This document shows, in pieces, positions 14,786 to 16,181 of a stretch of DNA of 16,181 nt. A program made the translations under genes and the position numbers. The notes under the pieces are model-generated. The model did no database searches. It was not told where the DNA came from and saw only the letters and a program-made list of their open reading frames with translations. Origin of the DNA: Treponema sp. (lineage in GTDB: Bacteria > Spirochaetota > Spirochaetia > Treponematales > Breznakiellaceae); assembly GCA_031277045.1 (NCBI GenBank), contig JAISLX010000189.1:1-16181 (forward strand). Direction: 5' to 3'. The stretch's first letter is position 1. Each line of letters begins with the position of its first letter.

Positions 14786-16181
14786 ATGTTCGTTGAAGAC
14801 AAAAACCAAAACGGCCTTGGCCGGATAGAAGTCCGTACCCTGGAAGTACCGGATTTTGTTATCCTGGAAACCGCAACCTATACCGTTTCGGGAACGGTAC
14901 TGCTTGCTTATCATAAGGCAGGGGATCCCGCCGATCCCGATTACCGGAACATCGCGGTACTTAACGATGACGGCGGCGGATTCAGGAATATCTTTTCCGG
15001 GGTCATACCACAGCATCAAAAGGCCAACGGCATACGGTACATGGTCTTTCAGGATAAGCGGCGGGTGCTTCTGGGGGATTATGTGCTTGAGTGTTTCCCC
15101 GGCATTGATAACTGTGAAAGCACAAAACTGGCGCCGGTAGCATATCCCTGGAACATGGAGGATGATCCCCAAACAACTGCCCATTGGTCGGAAATTATCA
15201 TTGCCCCGGATAACGAGCATATCGCATGGACGGTACTCCGCAACGACATCGGGGCCTTTGCCGCGCTTGGAAAATTGGTACGGGAAGGGGACCGTTACAT
15301 CGTCAGTGATGCCCGGATAATCAGCACCCCGGAATTCATGAAAAAGGATCCCGGGAGGCCGGGCTATATTATCCCCCAGGTAATCCGTGGGGGCGAGGTG
15401 AAGCAGTTTGTCCGGGGCGGCACGGCCATAAGCCTGGTGGGGAACAAGGATTCTCCGGTAACCGAATCGGTGGTTCAGGATTTGATCTCGGAAGAACTGG
15501 TCCGCATAACCAATACCCCCGGCTATGACGAAACCACCATTTTTTCCCCCGATGAAAAACTGGGGATCGTGATGAGTACCCGGTTCTCCCCTAAAACGGA
15601 CCCGGCCATATTCGGCCTTGTGCCCCGGCCCTCTTATGGGGTGCAGGGGTTTATCCCGTACCTTTACATGTACGCCGTAGCCGGGGTGCGTAAATTCAGG
15701 AAAGGCAACATCGGGCCGGTGCTGATCGAAATTGATCGTTCCCTGACCGATACGCAGTACCGGGGTGTTGCCCTTAACGACCCGGAAGAAGAATGGGTCT
15801 ACCATTCGCCCATGTCCTGGCATCCCGGCGGGAAAAAGGTTATGTGGCCCGAGGGTCTGCGGGGAACCGGGACCATGCGGATACGGATCGCCGAGCTTCC
15901 GGATTATACGCCGGGTCCGGCGGTTCCCGCCCGCAAAACCCCCGCCCATATTCCCTATGCGGAAAAAGACATAGGGAAAATACGGGCGTCAAGGGATCCC
16001 AATATTGAGGGAAAAATCGCGGGGAAACATTCGGGCCATATCGAATTCAAAAAACAGAGCCGGGAAGGCATGGAAAGCTGGGAGGGCTCAATAGAGGTTC
16101 GGTACGTTGATTTTAGCGATGACGGCAGGAATTTCTACCGGGGTTTTGAAAAATCCCGGTATTCGGTATCCGCCGAAAACA
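14786..16181 (+). CDS. Large beta-propeller-like protein, cytoplasmic, 3' end beyond window
   Basis: An open frame runs from ATG 14786 to the right edge, giving 465 residues with no stop. AAAGGAG at 14773-14779 is well placed, and the gene starts 42 bases after the lipoprotein stop, so it is likely in the same operon. There is no signal peptide. Repeated blade-like motifs are visible: I-A-P-D-N-E-H-I-A-W (Asp142), F-S-P-D-E-K-L-G-I-V (Asp256) and W-H-P-G-G-K-K-V-M-W (about 345-354). These resemble the P-D-x-x-x-I-A-[FW] pattern of PD40/TolB-like propellers. It may be an enzyme (for example a lyase or glycosidase with a propeller fold) or a binding protein for products of the pathway. I do not recognise a specific family, and the C-terminus is missing. 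Confidence 0.75.
   Translation, partial: MFVEDKNQNGLGRIEVRTLEVPDFVILETATYTVSGTVLLAYHKAGDPADPDYRNIAVLNDDGGGFRNIFSGVIPQHQKANGIRYMVFQDKRRVLLGDYVLECFPGIDNCESTKLAPVAYPWNMEDDPQTTAHWSEIIIAPDNEHIAWTVLRNDIGAFAALGKLVREGDRYIVSDARIISTPEFMKKDPGRPGYIIPQVIRGGEVKQFVRGGTAISLVGNKDSPVTESVVQDLISEELVRITNTPGYDETTIFSPDEKLGIVMSTRFSPKTDPAIFGLVPRPSYGVQGFIPYLYMYAVAGVRKFRKGNIGPVLIEIDRSLTDTQYRGVALNDPEEEWVYHSPMSWHPGGKKVMWPEGLRGTGTMRIRIAELPDYTPGPAVPARKTPAHIPYAEKDIGKIRASRDPNIEGKIAGKHSGHIEFKKQSREGMESWEGSIEVRYVDFSDDGRNFYRGFEKSRYSVSAEN

Noticed and set aside
13274..15949. A minus-strand open frame of 891 codons antisense to the lipoprotein and propeller genes
   Set aside because: It covers two well-supported + strand genes with strong ribosome binding sites, a lipobox and recognisable motifs. 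Its own sequence is rich in Gly, His, Pro and Ile with no domain pattern, as expected for the antisense of such coding DNA.

Overview
The window looks like part of a carbohydrate-use island from a host-associated spirochaete of the Treponema type, possibly a termite-gut treponeme. This is an inference, drawn from the porin-like outer-membrane protein, the roughly 50% GC coding style, the LplA/LplB/YtcP-type sugar importer with no ATPase of its own, and the relaxed lipobox. No rRNA, tRNA, CRISPR array, transposase or integrase is visible. All genes are on the + strand.

Layout. (1) Positions 3-1517 hold an outer-membrane beta-barrel protein whose start codon lies off the left edge. Its signal-peptide region is followed by a 24-base C tract that is in frame as it stands. 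(2) Positions 1518-2031 are a mosaic control region. It has two micro-ORFs with good ribosome binding sites, a perfect 10-bp-arm palindrome lying in a possible promoter, a 23-bp near-copy of the GH1/GH78 gene junction, and a 193-bp near-identical copy of the 5' end of the downstream GH1 gene. (3) Positions 2032-11157 hold four leaderless, hence probably cytoplasmic, glycoside hydrolases: GH3, GH1, GH78 alpha-L-rhamnosidase and a GH106-like enzyme. (4) Positions 11154-14743 hold two ABC permeases and a lipoprotein solute-binding protein. (5) Position 14786 to the right edge holds a large, incomplete beta-propeller-like protein without a signal peptide.

Working model. The porin may let oligosaccharides cross the outer membrane. 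The lipoprotein captures them and the two permeases import them, powered by a shared ATPase encoded elsewhere. The GH78 and GH106-like enzymes then remove rhamnose (or a similar sugar), while the GH1 and GH3 enzymes remove beta-linked glucose, xylose or similar residues. Rhamnose-capped plant glycosides or rhamnose-containing wall oligosaccharides are the most natural substrates. The four hydrolases and the first permease are joined by ATGA stop/start overlaps at every junction, so this block is almost certainly one tightly coupled transcription and translation unit.

The points most worth a second look are the C tract in the porin gene (possible on/off switch or assembly artefact), the duplicated GH1 5' end coupled to the GH3 start, the palindrome over a possible promoter, the GH106-like enzyme, and the large propeller protein that runs off the window.
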